Origin: Bacteroides sp.
GTDB lineage: Bacteria; Bacteroidota; Bacteroidia; Bacteroidales; Bacteroidaceae
Direction: 5' to 3'
Length of the DNA stretch: 64,000 nucleotides
NCBI GenBank assembly: GCA_015060765.1
Contig: SUXW01000012.1
Coordinates: forward strand, 1 to 64,000
The position numbers and the translations under genes are program-made. How positions within the stretch are numbered: position 1 is the stretch's first letter; the number at the start of each line of letters is the position of its first letter. Below the pieces are notes generated by a model. The model made no database searches and was not told the DNA's origin. It saw nothing but the letters and a program-made list of their open reading frames with translations. Below are positions 44,917-53,222 of the stretch, piece after piece.

Positions 44917-45849
44917 ATGAAGATTCAGAAATATCAGGCACATCTGGCACTTTTGGGTGCAGCTATATTGTGGGGATTGATGTCTCCAGTCGGTAAGACT
45001 GCTATGGAAAACGGCATTTCAGGCATATCATTAGCCACGTTCCGAATGACAGGTGGAGCCGTATGTTTCTGGTTGGCTTCCCTCTTTTCCAAGCAGGAGA
45101 CCGTCCGTCCGAACGACCTGCTGGGAATGTTCTTTGCCGCCCTGTTTGGCATTGTATGCAATCAGGGATGTTTCACTTTCGGGCTGTCCATCACCTCTCC
45201 CATCGACGCCTCCATCATTACTACAACGGCACCTATCGCCACCATGATCATTGCCGCCATATACCTGAAGGAACCGATTACGGGGAAAAAGGTGACTGGA
45301 GTCTTTTTAGGTTCCATCGGTGCATTGATTCTGATAGTAAGCAGTGCAGGAACGGCCAGCGGCAGAGAAGGGAACATATGGGGAGATTTGTTATGCCTCA
45401 CCGCACAAGTCAGTTTTTCATGCTATCTGGTCTTCTTCAAGAATCTGATATCCAAATACAGCATATTCACTTTAATGAAATGGATGTTCACTTATGCCGC
45501 CATCTGTTTCATTCCATTCTCGTACCACGAAGTATCCACCCTACAATTTCAGGAAATCCCCCTCTTCGCCTGGTATTGCGTAGCATTCGTCATACTTGGA
45601 GGTACCTTCTTTGCCTACATCCTGATGATGATGGGACAAAAGACTTTGCGACCTACCGTCATCAGCATGTACAACTACATCCAACCGATTGTAGGCACCA
45701 CTGTTTCTGTATGGCTGGGATTGGGAACTTTCGGTATCGCCAAAGGGATAGCCGTGGTACTGGTCTTTACCGGAGTCTATATTGTTACGCAAAGCAAGAG
45801 CCGCGAGCAGATGCTGGCCGAGGAGAACGGAATCAATCCCTCAGAGTAA
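44917..45849 (+). CDS. EamA/DMT-family transporter
   Basis: 310-residue inner-membrane transporter with about ten hydrophobic helices in two EamA repeats (LALLGAAILWGLMSPVGKTAMENG in the first, WGDLLCLTAQVSFSCYLVFFKNL in the second). Family members export amino acids, nucleobases or other metabolites; the substrate cannot be read. It faces the SO_0444-type gene with only 6 bp between stops. Confidence 0.9.
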   Translation: MKIQKYQAHLALLGAAILWGLMSPVGKTAMENGISGISLATFRMTGGAVCFWLASLFSKQETVRPNDLLGMFFAALFGIVCNQGCFTFGLSITSPIDASIITTTAPIATMIIAAIYLKEPITGKKVTGVFLGSIGALILIVSSAGTASGREGNIWGDLLCLTAQVSFSCYLVFFKNLISKYSIFTLMKWMFTYAAICFIPFSYHEVSTLQFQEIPLFAWYCVAFVILGGTFFAYILMMMGQKTLRPTVISMYNYIQPIVGTTVSVWLGLGTFGIAKGIAVVLVFTGVYIVTQSKSREQMLAEENGINPSE

Positions 45850-45855
45850 CGATAT

Positions 45856-47097
45856 TTACTCCATTTCGAAGCCGATGCTTTCCACCGCTTGCCTTACGGC
45901 CTCTTTATCAGCCTTACCATAAACTACGGTTCTTCCTGTCGGGAGATCTACCTCTACCCGTTCCACACCTTCCACCTTCAAGATAGCCTTTTCCACATTA
46001 TTACGACAATGATTGCAGGTCATGCCCTTGACTGTAGTTACCCACTGGTTTTCCGAACCACCGCATGAGCAGCCTGCGTGACAAGTACAGGCCTCCGGCT
46101 TGCGATAACGTTGGACAAAAGCATTCAGCAGCAACAGAGCCAACAAGATGGTACAACCCACATTAAACCAGGAAATCCCCTCTTCGTGGCATGCATGGAT
46201 TTTTGCCAGCGGAGCGACAAACCATTCGCGGGGCAGCAAGTAATCGATACCCAAGCCAAAAAGAATGGCACCGCTCACAATGGACAACAGATATAAAGCC
46301 AATGTCCTTTTCCCCATCACCTTGCTGATGACCAGCATGGAAGCCACATTCACTGCGGGTCCGGCCATAAGCAGCACCAATGCCGTACCCGGCGAAAGAC
46401 CCTTCAACATCAAAGCGATGGCTATGGGAATAGACCCTGTAGCACATAGATACATGGGAATGGCAAATGCCAGAACCAACAACATACTGAGAAGCGGTTT
46501 GTCGGCAAAGACGGCAAAAAACGAATCGGGAACAAATACAGTAATGAGTCCCGCTACTACCAATCCCATCACCAACCATTTACCTATATCCTGCATCATT
46601 TCCACAAAAGCATAACGGAAAGCCGACTTTATTTTTTGTCCGAACGACAACCCCTCTTGCTGTTCTGTCGATGCTGCAACCACAGGCTTTTCCTCCACCC
46701 CTTCTTTCTCGTCAAAACGGTTGACCAGGCATCCCCCCATCAACGAAGTGGCCAAGGCCACCAACGGACGAAGCAAGGCAAAAGGCAATCCCATCAGCGA
46801 ATAAGTGGCAAAGATGGAATCCACGCCCGTTTGCGGAGTCGAAATCAAGAACGATACAGTAGCTCCTCTCGATGCCCCTTCCTTACGCAACGACATGGCA
46901 GTAGGAATCACACCACACGAGCACAACGGCAAAGGAATGCCAAGCAAGGCAGCATTCAGCACCGAGCGAAACGAACTTCCGCCCAAATAACGGCGGTACA
47001 ATGTATTGGGAACAAAAGCGTGCATCACTCCTGCCAGGAAGAAACCCAGCAACAAATACGGAGCCATGCTATTGATCAATTCGAATATCTCTCTCAT
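45856..47097 (-). CDS. SO_0444-type metal efflux permease with C-terminal HMA domain
   Basis: 413 residues from MREIFELI (start 47097; the track's start overlaps the MATE gene). The permease part (about 1-340) has the DUF318/ArsP-like pattern: LLGIPLPLCSCGVIPTAMSL with the paired Cys, STPQTGVDSI, CATGSIPIAIAL and a second helical bundle. A Cys/His-rich linker (CTCHAGCSC) leads to a heavy-metal-associated domain with MTCNHCRNNVE (about 350-413). This matches the SO_0444 family of Cu/Zn efflux permeases. The fused HMA domain and the Cys-rich linker probably deliver the metal ion. Its promoter lies in the end of the MATE gene. Confidence 0.87.
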   Translation of the reverse strand: MREIFELINSMAPYLLLGFFLAGVMHAFVPNTLYRRYLGGSSFRSVLNAALLGIPLPLCSCGVIPTAMSLRKEGASRGATVSFLISTPQTGVDSIFATYSLMGLPFALLRPLVALATSLMGGCLVNRFDEKEGVEEKPVVAASTEQQEGLSFGQKIKSAFRYAFVEMMQDIGKWLVMGLVVAGLITVFVPDSFFAVFADKPLLSMLLVLAFAIPMYLCATGSIPIAIALMLKGLSPGTALVLLMAGPAVNVASMLVISKVMGKRTLALYLLSIVSGAILFGLGIDYLLPREWFVAPLAKIHACHEEGISWFNVGCTILLALLLLNAFVQRYRKPEACTCHAGCSCGGSENQWVTTVKGMTCNHCRNNVEKAILKVEGVERVEVDLPTGRTVVYGKADKEAVRQAVESIGFEME

Positions 47098-47110
47098 AAC
47101 GTTTTTAGTT

Positions 47111-48451
47111 TTATACCACAAATTTACGATGTTTCTTCATCCAAACAAAAACTCCTACACAAATTATGACCGAGACAACCGATCCTGTCACCGTAGCAAG
47201 CCCCATAGGGAACAAGGTAGTGGGATACATAATGGAAGCCAAATAAGCCAACGGAACACGAGCCACTACAATGGACACAGCATTATGGATAAACGAAATG
47301 ATGGACCACCCACAAGCGCAGAAGAAACCACTGAAACAGAAATGAATACCCGCAAATACACAATCCCATACATACCCCTGCAAATATTGGCAACCTTGAA
47401 CAATGACCTGCGGGTCGTCGGTAAACAGGCCGACCGCCTTCTCGGGGAATATCTGCATGATGATAGAAAAGAACGTACCGAAACCGATAACGATGCAATT
47501 GGCATACCAAAGGGTACGGATGGCACGATCCAGTTTGCCAGCCCCCAGATTTTGGGCCGAAACAGTAGAAACCGTAGACAGCATGGACGAAGGGATGAGG
47601 AACAGAATACCAATTATCTTTTCAACAATCCCTACTGCTGCCGCATCATTCAGTCCTCGCTGGTTGGCTATGATAGTAATGATAATGAATCCCACTTGAA
47701 CAAATCCGTCCTGCAAAGCCACAGGTACCCCTATATTCAATATCTTCCCCATGACAGCCCTTTGTGGTTTCAAGTCGGACCGACTGATACGGATACCCGA
47801 ATCCCCCCGGTTCATGGCTATCAAAGCAACAACAACACTTACCGTCTGCGAAAGCGTGGTAGCCCAAGCCGCTCCGGCAGCTCCCATATCAAAATAACCT
47901 ATCAACAGATAATCGAGTAGAACATTCACTACACAAGCTATAGCAATGAAGTACATCGGACTTTTGGAATCCCCCATACCCCGATAGATGGAAGCGATGA
48001 TGTTATAAGCAACAATGAAAGGAATCCCAATAAAGCAGATAGTGAGATACGAAGTAGTCTCGGTAGCAGCCTCAACGGGAGTAGACATCAGTGAAACAAT
48101 ATCACCTACCCATCCCACCAAGCCGGCCGCCATCAGCAACGAAAACACCATAAATAGGGTTACGGTATTCCCCACTACCCGTTTGGTACGCGCCACATCG
48201 TTTGCTCCGACCGATTGTGCCGTTGTCACGGTAGTCCCCATAGCCAGCCCCACCACAATAACCGTTACCATGTGCATCACTTGGCTACCGATAGAAACAG
48301 CCGTGATACTGCTCACCCCACAATACTGCCCCACTACAAACAAATCGGCCAATCCATAGAGTGTCTGCAGAAAGTAAGACAACAAGTATGGCAAGGAAAA
48401 CGAAACGATGTTTCCCATAATGCTGCCGTTGGTAAGGTTTTTACTTTTCAT
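47111..48451 (-). CDS. MATE-family multidrug/metabolite exporter
   Basis: 446 residues with twelve predicted helices in two MATE repeats. The N-terminal segment is NIVSFSLPYLLSYFLQTLYGLADLFVVGQYCG and the second half begins ILNIGVPVALQDGFVQVGFIIITIIANQRG. An Na+ or H+ driven exporter of cationic compounds; substrate unknown. Transcribed from TATTTTTG at 48477-48484 and possibly reading through into the metal permease 13 bp downstream. Confidence 0.92.
   Translation of the reverse strand: MKSKNLTNGSIMGNIVSFSLPYLLSYFLQTLYGLADLFVVGQYCGVSSITAVSIGSQVMHMVTVIVVGLAMGTTVTTAQSVGANDVARTKRVVGNTVTLFMVFSLLMAAGLVGWVGDIVSLMSTPVEAATETTSYLTICFIGIPFIVAYNIIASIYRGMGDSKSPMYFIAIACVVNVLLDYLLIGYFDMGAAGAAWATTLSQTVSVVVALIAMNRGDSGIRISRSDLKPQRAVMGKILNIGVPVALQDGFVQVGFIIITIIANQRGLNDAAAVGIVEKIIGILFLIPSSMLSTVSTVSAQNLGAGKLDRAIRTLWYANCIVIGFGTFFSIIMQIFPEKAVGLFTDDPQVIVQGCQYLQGYVWDCVFAGIHFCFSGFFCACGWSIISFIHNAVSIVVARVPLAYLASIMYPTTLFPMGLATVTGSVVSVIICVGVFVWMKKHRKFVV
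47119..47126 (-). promoter_or_regulatory. Possible promoter -7 element for the metal permease inside the MATE gene end
   Basis: TAAATTTG on the minus strand, 22 bp before the permease start codon at 47097. Confidence 0.4.
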
Positions 48452-48476
48452 CTGTTCTGTTTACCAATTTTCGCGG

Positions 48477-48484
48477 CAAAAATA
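48477..48484 (-). promoter_or_regulatory. Promoter -7 element for the MATE gene
   Basis: TATTTTTG on the minus strand, 26 bp before the start codon. Confidence 0.5.
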
Positions 48485-48525
48485 GTCATTATGGTCCGTT
48501 CTTTGAAATTTGAGAGGTGGAAAAT

Positions 48526-48568
48526 GATGAAAAACAAAAGAAGTCCAGCCCATCACGGGCTGAACTTC
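48526..48568 (-). terminator. Terminator after the repeat lipoprotein gene
   Basis: On the minus strand, a 12-bp GAAGTTCAGCCC / GGGCTGGACTTC stem (one mismatch), then TTTTGTTTTTC. It ends the fimbrillin-like gene before the MATE promoter. Confidence 0.75.
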
Positions 48569-48622
48569 ACACTGACAAATCATTTTGATTAATTTGTCTT
48601 CTATCTAATCCTCGCAAATAAA

Positions 48623-49280
48623 TTAATTCAATAAATTCGTAGCAGAAGTATACGTAGTATTGTTCACCGTATTAGCATTTCCTACACCCCAATCATTAAC
48701 CTGAATCTTGATGCCATTTGACTCAAATGTGCAATTATCTTCCTTATAAGTAACGTTGCAACCTCCTGTTTCACCACCAACATAGATATTATGCCAACCG
48801 CCAGTACACTTGAATGTACCTGCATTAACAGAACCGGTAGAACCGTTGTTGTAAGAAACATTAGTAAATACTGATTCGAAAGAACCACCGTTGATGGTCA
48901 AAACAGGAGTTCCGTCTCCAAAGTTATTTGAATTTATCAACGCTTTTTCTGAAGAAGTATTCTTATAGGAACCACCTTCAATTGTAGTTTCTCCATCATA
49001 TACATTGTTAATGGCGTTTTCTACAGACTCAATATCGCAATTGATGGTCAATGTACCGTTGTTCTGAATACCAACTTGGGTAGATGTAATTTTACCATTC
49101 TTTACTTCCAAGTTTGCTGTATTCTTTATACCCGGATAACCGCTCTGTGGAGTGAAGGCCAAAGTATAACCATTCAAATCAAGAACCAAATCCTTTTCAA
49201 CCTTAATTAATGCACTGACATTTGATATATTAGTACCCAAAGCAACTTCACCGCCAGCAGCGATAGCTGTTCTCAAAGCT
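48623..49280 (-). repeat. Intragenic repeat, copy A (C-terminal)
   Basis: Second, C-terminal copy of a 672-bp direct repeat. CCAACTTGGG at 49071 and CCAGTACACT at 48801 recur exactly 672 bp further at 49743 and 49473. Blocks of DNA in the middle of the unit are almost unchanged between copies. Confidence 0.85.
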
Positions 49281-51322
49281 GTTTCTGTAGATGCAAAATA
49301 GATGTTATGAGCTCCTGTATATTCAACGTTGTTCAAAGTGTTCTTGTTTCCTTCTACACCCCAATTGTTAACCTGAATATTGATGCCATTTGATTCAAAG
49401 GAACAATTTTCAGCATCGTAAGTAACATTACATCCTCCTTCAGAACCACCGACATAGATATTGTGCCAGCCGCCAGTACACTTGAATGTACCACCATTGA
49501 CTGTACCCGTTGAACCATTGTTGTAAGAAACATTAGTAAATACTGATTCGAAAGAACCTTCAGCGATGTTTAAGACAGGGGATCCATTTCCATGATTGTC
49601 GGAATAGATAAGAGCCGATTCGGTATCAGTATTCTTGTAAGTACCACCATTGATTGTTGTTTCACCATCATATACATTGTTGATTGCATTGAAAACAGAT
49701 TCAATATCGCAATTAATAGTCAATGTACCGTTATTCTGAATACCAACTTGGGTAGATGTAATTTTACCATTCTTTACTTCCAAGTTCGCTGTATTCTTGA
49801 TACCCGGATAACCGCTCTGTGGAGTGAAGGCCAAAGTATAACCGTTCAAATCAAGAACCAAATCCTTTTCAACCTTAATTAATTCGCTTATATTCAAAAC
49901 ATCGCCTGTTAAAGTATAGCTACCACCATCAGCGATAGCTTGACGCAAATCATATTCAGCAGCAGATACGATTTTAATATTTTCTGTTTCCGCAATAGAA
50001 GTAGTTGCATCCGCTTCTAAAATAAGATAAATCACACCACCAGTTGCATTGGTCAAGCTTCCTATCGTTGCATTTTTATGAAGACGCACATTACCACCAT
50101 TGATAGTCAAATTGGTTATGCTTGCACCTTCATTAACAATTAAGGTATGTTCTGCAGTTGTTGCTTGCAAATCAGCTATCTTACCATTAATATATACTGT
50201 AGTATTAGGCAAATCAATATTCAACTTAGCTACAGCTTCTTCTGGTAAAGTCAAATTCAATGTTTTGATAGGATTATCACCAGTTGTAGACGAAGCATCT
50301 TCTATCGAAATTTCATTTTCATAAGAAATACTTTCTATTGCGATTGAAAGGTTTTGTTCGTCACTTTCTTGGCCAGGGATAAGAATAGTTGTAACTGTTT
50401 CTGATTCTGGTATAGCTGAAATAACTACCTCTTCGGCACCTTCTTGCAATGCTTTATTGGCTGCAGCTACACCTTCTACAGTTTCACTCTCACCGCCACC
50501 TGTAATTTCCTTTTTACCGATTGTACCTTTCTTTTGAGCACGACGGACTACTTTTTGGTTTTCCCAATAGCCCCATGCAAATGCTTCATCACCATTTTTA
50601 AGTGTTACATTAATAACGGGATAGTCTCCCACAGGAGCCGGGATATAAAAGACACCAGAAGCATTTGCTGTTGCATTCTTAAAAGAAATGATAACTTGAT
50701 CGTCACCCGCTGTTGTTGCCGCAGTTTCCAATATCGGTTCATCATCAGTCAAATCCGCTTCGAAATCACCTGCAATTCGCTTTCCATCAGTTTTAAAAAT
50801 AAACTGCATATCATCACCTACAGGAAGGTTATGGACATAAATTTTGAATACACCACCCAAATGTTTGAATGATACACCACCATTTTCCAATGCTCCCCAC
50901 ATTGCAATGTTAAAGCTATTTTCTTTTTCTCCAATTACTTCACCGTAATCATAAGATGAAGGCAGATTAAAAGTCAATTCGCCTCCAGATGTCAAATCAT
51001 GATTAGTTGAATATGGATAAATGGCATAATTACCAAAAGAAAGATTGGTAGTAATTTCAAAATTACCTGATGATTTACCACCGTCGCCTTCTTTCAATGT
51101 CATAGGAAGAACTTCATTATTACTCATCAAAGCACCAATCTTATCTGCTTCATGCCAGAAAAAAGAACCGTCAGATTCCATACCAGCACGCGATCCTACC
51201 AATTCACTTTCAGTAGAAACTTTCAAAGTCTTAATACTTGAACCTTGTTCAAACAAATCTTCATTATTACATGCCGTAAAAATACCAGCACATAAAATAA
51301 TACCAAATAATTTTGTTTTCAT
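48623..51322 (-). CDS. Fimbrillin-like lipoprotein with two near-identical beta-helix repeats
   Basis: 899-residue surface lipoprotein. Signal peptide with lipobox FTAC (Cys about 18). Residues about 30-275 resemble the fimbrillin/Mfa-like domain (GSFFWHEADKIGALMS, SFKHLGGVFKIYVHN). A linker of beta strands follows (about 280-450), then two repeats of 224 residues (about 455-680 and 680-899). Each contains LVLDLNGYTLAFTP, GIQNNGTLTINCDIES and FKCTGGWHNIYVGG, typical of a right-handed beta-helix. The repeats are nearly identical over long stretches at DNA level. It is probably an adhesin or glycan-binding surface protein; no enzyme motif is seen. A 40-residue ORF precedes it by 18 bp. Confidence 0.85.
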   Translation of the reverse strand: MKTKLFGIILCAGIFTACNNEDLFEQGSSIKTLKVSTESELVGSRAGMESDGSFFWHEADKIGALMSNNEVLPMTLKEGDGGKSSGNFEITTNLSFGNYAIYPYSTNHDLTSGGELTFNLPSSYDYGEVIGEKENSFNIAMWGALENGGVSFKHLGGVFKIYVHNLPVGDDMQFIFKTDGKRIAGDFEADLTDDEPILETAATTAGDDQVIISFKNATANASGVFYIPAPVGDYPVINVTLKNGDEAFAWGYWENQKVVRRAQKKGTIGKKEITGGGESETVEGVAAANKALQEGAEEVVISAIPESETVTTILIPGQESDEQNLSIAIESISYENEISIEDASSTTGDNPIKTLNLTLPEEAVAKLNIDLPNTTVYINGKIADLQATTAEHTLIVNEGASITNLTINGGNVRLHKNATIGSLTNATGGVIYLILEADATTSIAETENIKIVSAAEYDLRQAIADGGSYTLTGDVLNISELIKVEKDLVLDLNGYTLAFTPQSGYPGIKNTANLEVKNGKITSTQVGIQNNGTLTINCDIESVFNAINNVYDGETTINGGTYKNTDTESALIYSDNHGNGSPVLNIAEGSFESVFTNVSYNNGSTGTVNGGTFKCTGGWHNIYVGGSEGGCNVTYDAENCSFESNGINIQVNNWGVEGNKNTLNNVEYTGAHNIYFASTETALRTAIAAGGEVALGTNISNVSALIKVEKDLVLDLNGYTLAFTPQSGYPGIKNTANLEVKNGKITSTQVGIQNNGTLTINCDIESVENAINNVYDGETTIEGGSYKNTSSEKALINSNNFGDGTPVLTINGGSFESVFTNVSYNNGSTGSVNAGTFKCTGGWHNIYVGGETGGCNVTYKEDNCTFESNGIKIQVNDWGVGNANTVNNTTYTSATNLLN
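49295..49952 (-). repeat. Intragenic repeat, copy B (N-terminal)
   Basis: First copy of the 672-bp (224-codon) repeat. It differs from copy A mainly in the loops after the GGETTIxGG-type turn, while the LVLDLNGYTLAF to INCDIES block is nearly identical, as expected from recent duplication or gene conversion. Confidence 0.85.
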
Positions 51323-51340
51323 AATGTCTCAGATTTAAAT

Positions 51341-51463
51341 TTACATATCGACATCTCCCAATCCACCTTCACCTTCACCAGTAGCACTACCAGCAAAACC
51401 TTTTTCCACTTCCACTTCGATAACCTCTACCTGTGGAACCACATACAAACTTTCCTTTTCCAT
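51341..51463 (-). CDS. Small conserved-looking ORF upstream of the fimbrillin-like gene (40 aa)
   Basis: Too short for the ORF track. The minus strand reads MEKESLYVVPQVEVIEVEVE and ends in a Gly/Glu-rich tail with ATGEGEG, 40 residues, TAA at 51341. It resembles the small MEKxxYxxPxVEVxEVExExGF proteins I know to recur next to surface-lipoprotein genes in Bacteroides. There is no signal peptide or membrane segment. The gap to the lipoprotein gene is 18 bp, so the two should be translated from one mRNA. Function unknown. Confidence 0.72.
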   Translation of the reverse strand: MEKESLYVVPQVEVIEVEVEKGFAGSATGEGEGGLGDVDM

Positions 51464-51800
51464 AATCTTATAACATTTTAATTACGGCCTTGGGCTCCTC
51501 TATCAAGGCACAATAAAAAAATAAGCGTGAGGAGTCTATTTTTGTTTATCCTTTCATCAGGCTCTCGCATTGCCTTTGCAGTAGATAAACAACAGACGCC
51601 CACGCCCATTTATAGTGATAGCATACCTATACAGTGATGCCAAGGTATATAAACGTATACGTGAGCGCTATTGTTAACCATCTTCACTGCATTGTCAAAT
51701 TTGCGAGATTTGATGAAAGAAGATAAGTTTCAATAACGCTATTCCAATAAGTTAAAGCATCCGGCTACTCCAAGCCGAACTACAAGGCAAATATAGAGAT
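51464..51800 (-). promoter_or_regulatory. Promoter and long 5' leader of the surface-protein operon
   Basis: TATATTTG on the minus strand at 51788-51795 is a good -7 element. It predicts a leader of about 320 nt before the 40-residue ORF. No ORF, riboswitch signature or clear terminator was recognised in this leader. Such length leaves room for regulation by RNA structure or a leader peptide. Confidence 0.45.
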
Positions 51801-51915
51801 TAATATCATAATCACAAAACAATCGCTGTTTTTTTTCATTAAAGCAAAACGACAGACCGAAACGTCATGATAATGAAACATCAACCTAAAATGCACAACC
51901 TAAATGAAAACATAC

Positions 51916-52121
51916 ATTTAGTTTGGATTTCGGTCGCACAAAAACGAGGAAAATATATTATTTTTTTGATTTCGGTTGTGATGAAAAAGAAAACATACAT
52001 TTAGTTTGGGCTTCGGTCGTGCAGAAAAGGGAAAAACACATTTAGTTTGGACTTCGGTCATGCAAAAAAAGGGAAAAAACATTTAGTTTTGATTTCGGTC
52101 GTGACGAAAAGACGAAAAACA
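51916..52121. repeat. Five tandem copies of a 41-bp repeat
   Basis: ATTTAGTTTGG starts at 51916, 51999 and 52040, and a variant (ATTTAGTTTTG) at 52081. A degenerate 42-bp copy fills 51957-51998, so the period is 41 bp. Each unit has a core TTTGGATTTCGGTCGTG followed by an A/G-rich half. The array lies between the divergent promoters of the surface-protein operon (51788) and the DUF6261-like gene (52196). Copies differ at several positions, so this is an aged array rather than a recent slippage product. Confidence 0.85.
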
Positions 52122-52195
52122 TTACAACAAGAATTATTTACTTACATTTTTATAAATTTTCATCAAAATCACTTGACAAATCATATTATTTGCTT

Positions 52196-52203
52196 TATCT
52201 TTG
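52196..52203 (+). promoter_or_regulatory. Promoter -7 element for the 270-aa hypothetical gene
   Basis: TATCTTTG with TTGACA about 18 bp upstream. It implies a leader of about 115 nt before the ATG at 52327. Confidence 0.5.
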
Positions 52204-52326
52204 CGACAAGAGACGAAATGAGACGCGTCAAATAGAAAAAGCTATTTCCCTCCCTTTTAAAGTTTGTCCAACTTGTTTCGCTCTCCCACAATTAACTTAA
52301 TTCATTAACCAACAAAACCAAACGAG

Positions 52327-53139
52327 ATGTTTTTAAAGAAATTAACGTATCAAGCTAATTTGAGCATCGTGGAACTCGACCAATTCTTGTCCGAGTTCTT
52401 GAGAATTTTTAACAGTCCAATTGACGAACCTACTGTGGAAGACAGAGAAGAGCTATTGAACGATGTTTGTTTAAAAAACAAAGGCCGGTTTTTCGAAGAG
52501 GCTTTGACTGCATACGAACGATGCATCAAGCGAGTGCGGAAAATGGACCAGACTGAAACGATGACGCAGACAAGTAAAAAACGATTGAGACTATTGTCCG
52601 GTCACATTAGCTACATCTGCGCTTGCGAGACCGACAACAACGAAGAGGTATCGGCTGCCGCATTGTCGTACAAGCCCGTTATCGATGAATTCAGAGGGTA
52701 CTCCAGATTGACGTCATCGGCTCAAAGTACACACATCCGCCGATACATCCTCACCCTACGTAGTGAAAAATACGCGGAAGCATTTGCCAAACTGGATTTG
52801 GAAGAGCGCACCAACGAACTGGAAGAAACCAACGAAAAGTACATCCAACTGGCTTCGGAACGCGCAGCGGAACAGGAAATGATACCCGAATCGCCCAGCA
52901 AAATGCGAAACCAATGCATAAAGGCGTACCGCTACTTGGTAGACATCATCAACTTTGCGCTGCAGAACAACAAGTTCTTCCACTATGATGAAATGGCCAT
53001 ACAACTTGCAGGGATTACACAGAATGCGCAAGAGCTCATCAACCGCCGCCGCAATGTTTCGGAAACGGAAGAGGATACCGAAAACCAAGAAAATACCGTA
53101 ACCGGACAACCGGAAGGTAGTACTGATAAGGTATCGTAA
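52327..53139 (+). CDS. Bacteroidales hypothetical protein, DUF6261-like
   Basis: 270 residues, mostly helical and charged, without signal peptide or membrane segment. It resembles the DUF6261 family, multi-copy proteins of unknown function in Bacteroides. Features are the N-terminal MFLKKLTYQANLSIVELDQF, a middle helical region with repeated Lys/Glu (ERTNELEETNEKYIQLASERAAEQE, probable coiled coil), KAYRYLVDIINFALQ, and an acidic, disordered C-terminus (ETEEDTENQENTVTGQ). Family membership is by appearance only. It is monocistronic, with the 41-bp repeat array upstream and a hairpin terminator downstream. Confidence 0.75.
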   Translation: MFLKKLTYQANLSIVELDQFLSEFLRIFNSPIDEPTVEDREELLNDVCLKNKGRFFEEALTAYERCIKRVRKMDQTETMTQTSKKRLRLLSGHISYICACETDNNEEVSAAALSYKPVIDEFRGYSRLTSSAQSTHIRRYILTLRSEKYAEAFAKLDLEERTNELEETNEKYIQLASERAAEQEMIPESPSKMRNQCIKAYRYLVDIINFALQNNKFFHYDEMAIQLAGITQNAQELINRRRNVSETEEDTENQENTVTGQPEGSTDKVS

Positions 53140-53149
53140 TAAAACTATA

Positions 53150-53185
53150 AAAGAACGCTCAAAACCGGGGCGTTCTTTTTCTATC
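53150..53185 (+). terminator. Terminator after the 270-aa hypothetical gene
   Basis: AAGAACGC ... GCGTTCTT stem with loop TCAAAACCGGG and T-run. Confidence 0.75.
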
Positions 53186-53199
53186 TAAAGAGAATGAAC

Positions 53200-53207
53200 T
53201 ATCTTTG
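53200..53207 (+). promoter_or_regulatory. Promoter -7 element for the SF1 helicase gene
   Basis: TATCTTTG. It overlaps the TTG used as start by the ORF track, so the ATG at 53223 is the correct start. Confidence 0.55.
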
Positions 53208-53222
53208 CAGAAAATCATCATC

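Noticed and set aside
45063-45986. 307-aa plus ORF overlapping the DMT transporter
   Set aside because: Frame-shifted shadow of the EamA transporter gene, Arg/His-rich without domain signals.
47006-47920. 304-aa plus ORF opposite the MATE gene
   Set aside because: Antisense shadow of a well-formed MATE transporter.
48623-51322. Pectate lyase or other enzyme role for the beta-helix lipoprotein
   Set aside because: The helix-like repeats show no catalytic Asp/Lys/Arg pattern; the N-terminal part is fimbrillin-like.
51916-52121. CRISPR array
   Set aside because: The units are contiguous tandem repeats without unique spacers, and no cas gene is present.
52047-52235. 62-aa ORF starting in the 41-bp repeats
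   Set aside because: Translation merely follows the tandem repeat and ends in AT-rich promoter DNA of the next gene; no start signals.
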